NCBI GenBank assembly: GCA_041493955.1
Contig: JBGPZW010000193.1
Coordinates: forward strand, 1-5,347
Length of the DNA stretch: 5,347 nucleotides
Source of the DNA: QHYU01 sp041493955
Lineage (GTDB): Bacteria > Acidobacteriota > Terriglobia > Acidiferrales > UBA7541
Reading direction: 5' to 3'
Shown here: in pieces, positions 4,899 to 5,347 of the stretch
How the letters are laid out: the number at the start of each line of letters is the position of its first letter
How positions within the stretch are numbered: the first letter of the stretch is position 1
Position numbers and translations under genes: made by a program
Notes under the pieces: generated by a model
The model's database searches: none
What the model saw: only the letters and a program-made list of their open reading frames with translations
Told to the model about the DNA's origin: nothing

Positions 4899-5347
4899 AT
4901 GACTGCTACTCTGGTAAGGGTCGTCACCCTCTTCGGCTCCTCCCGCCCGCGTGCGGGCGAAGCCGATTACGAAGAGGCCCGTGCGCTCGGCGCTGCGCTG
5001 GCTCGCCAGGGTTTCACGGTGTGCACGGGCGGCTACGGTGGCGTGATGGAGGCGGCCTCGCGCGGCGCCAAAGAAGCTGGCGGCCGCACGGTCGGTGTTA
5101 CGGCTGAATTCTTCCGCTCGCGCACCAACGCCTGGGTGGATGAAGAGGTACGCGTCGCGACCTGGCAAGACCGCCTGTTTGAATTGATCCGCCGTGGTGA
5201 CGCCTACGTCGCCTGTAAAGGCGGCACCGGCACCCTGGTTGAACTCGCCACGGTCTGGGAGATGCTCAACAAAGCGGTGATGCTGGGGAAGCCCTTCGTC
5301 GTGCTGGGCGATTTCTGGCAGCCCATTCTGGATCGCGTCCGCGAAGT
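4899..5347 (+). CDS. LOG-family (TIGR00730-like) Rossmann-fold protein, N-terminal 149 residues
   Basis: The frame runs from ATG 4899 off the end of the window, so it is incomplete at the 3' end. The first strand VRVVTLFGSSRP (6-17), the TGGYGGVMEAASRGAKEAGG segment (43-62) and KGGTGTLVELATVWEMLNK (107-125) follow the LOG/lysine-decarboxylase-like fold in order. Characterised LOG proteins are nucleoside 5'-monophosphate phosphoribohydrolases that release cytokinin bases, using a PGGxGTxxE motif and an upstream Arg. Here the motif reads K107-GGTGTLVE115 (Lys instead of Pro), with Glu115 kept. The upstream helix reads TWQDRLFEL (88-96), keeping R92 but not the following Lys. It is therefore LOG-like, and AMP or other nucleotide hydrolysis is possible but not certain. 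No signal peptide, so cytoplasmic. It starts 84 bases after dacB on the same strand with no clear promoter, so co-transcription is plausible. Full-length relatives are about 180-250 residues. Confidence 0.88.
   Translation, partial: MTATLVRVVTLFGSSRPRAGEADYEEARALGAALARQGFTVCTGGYGGVMEAASRGAKEAGGRTVGVTAEFFRSRTNAWVDEEVRVATWQDRLFELIRRGDAYVACKGGTGTLVELATVWEMLNKAVMLGKPFVVLGDFWQPILDRVRE

Noticed and set aside
1..5347. A defence island, mobile element or other novel multi-gene system
   Set aside because: No transposase, integrase, repeat array, toxin-antitoxin pair or nuclease/helicase gene is visible. Gene content is housekeeping or conserved-hypothetical in single units, with uniform codon character.

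Overview
This is a GC-rich bacterial chromosome segment with ordinary housekeeping and conserved-hypothetical gene content. The best guess for the source is an Acidobacteriota (Terriglobia-like) genome. That rests on recalled resemblance of the 212-aa cysteine-rich protein, the SYLF protein and the 144-aa protein to acidobacterial families, plus strong G/C bias at third codon positions; no search was possible. I see no tRNA, rRNA, CRISPR array, insertion sequence or phage gene.

Layout: (1) 1-525, plus strand, the 3' end of a radical SAM protein of the spore-photoproduct-lyase-like (Rv2578c/PA0069) type. (2) A hairpin at 541-573 lies between it and a convergent minus-strand gene (594-1232) for a small protein with eight cysteines at its N-terminus, probably zinc-binding. 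(3) A short divergent regulatory region (1233-1333) with a 7-bp-arm inverted repeat and a TAGAAT box leads to a plus-strand ORF (1334-1684). That ORF is a nitrilase-family gene with its whole centre missing in frame. (4) A second TAGAAT box precedes a 144-aa protein of unknown function (1764-2198). (5) A hairpin pair at 2226-2261 separates it from a convergent minus-strand gene for an exported SYLF-domain protein (2296-3006). (6) A divergent promoter region (3007-3188) separates SYLF from a complete penicillin-binding protein 4 / D-Ala-D-Ala carboxypeptidase gene (3189-4814). (7) 84 bases further on begins a LOG-family Rossmann-fold protein (4899 to the window edge, incomplete).

The genes do not form an obvious pathway. 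They are mostly single transcription units in alternating orientation, except that dacB and the LOG-like gene may be co-transcribed. The SYLF protein and PBP4 both carry signal peptides and act outside the cytoplasm, but a functional link is only a guess.

The most noteworthy observation is the nitrilase ORF. It keeps its ribosome binding site, start, N-terminal catalytic-Glu segment and C-terminal segment, but lacks the roughly 200 residues that would carry the catalytic Lys and Cys. I found no convincing evidence of a novel biological system here.
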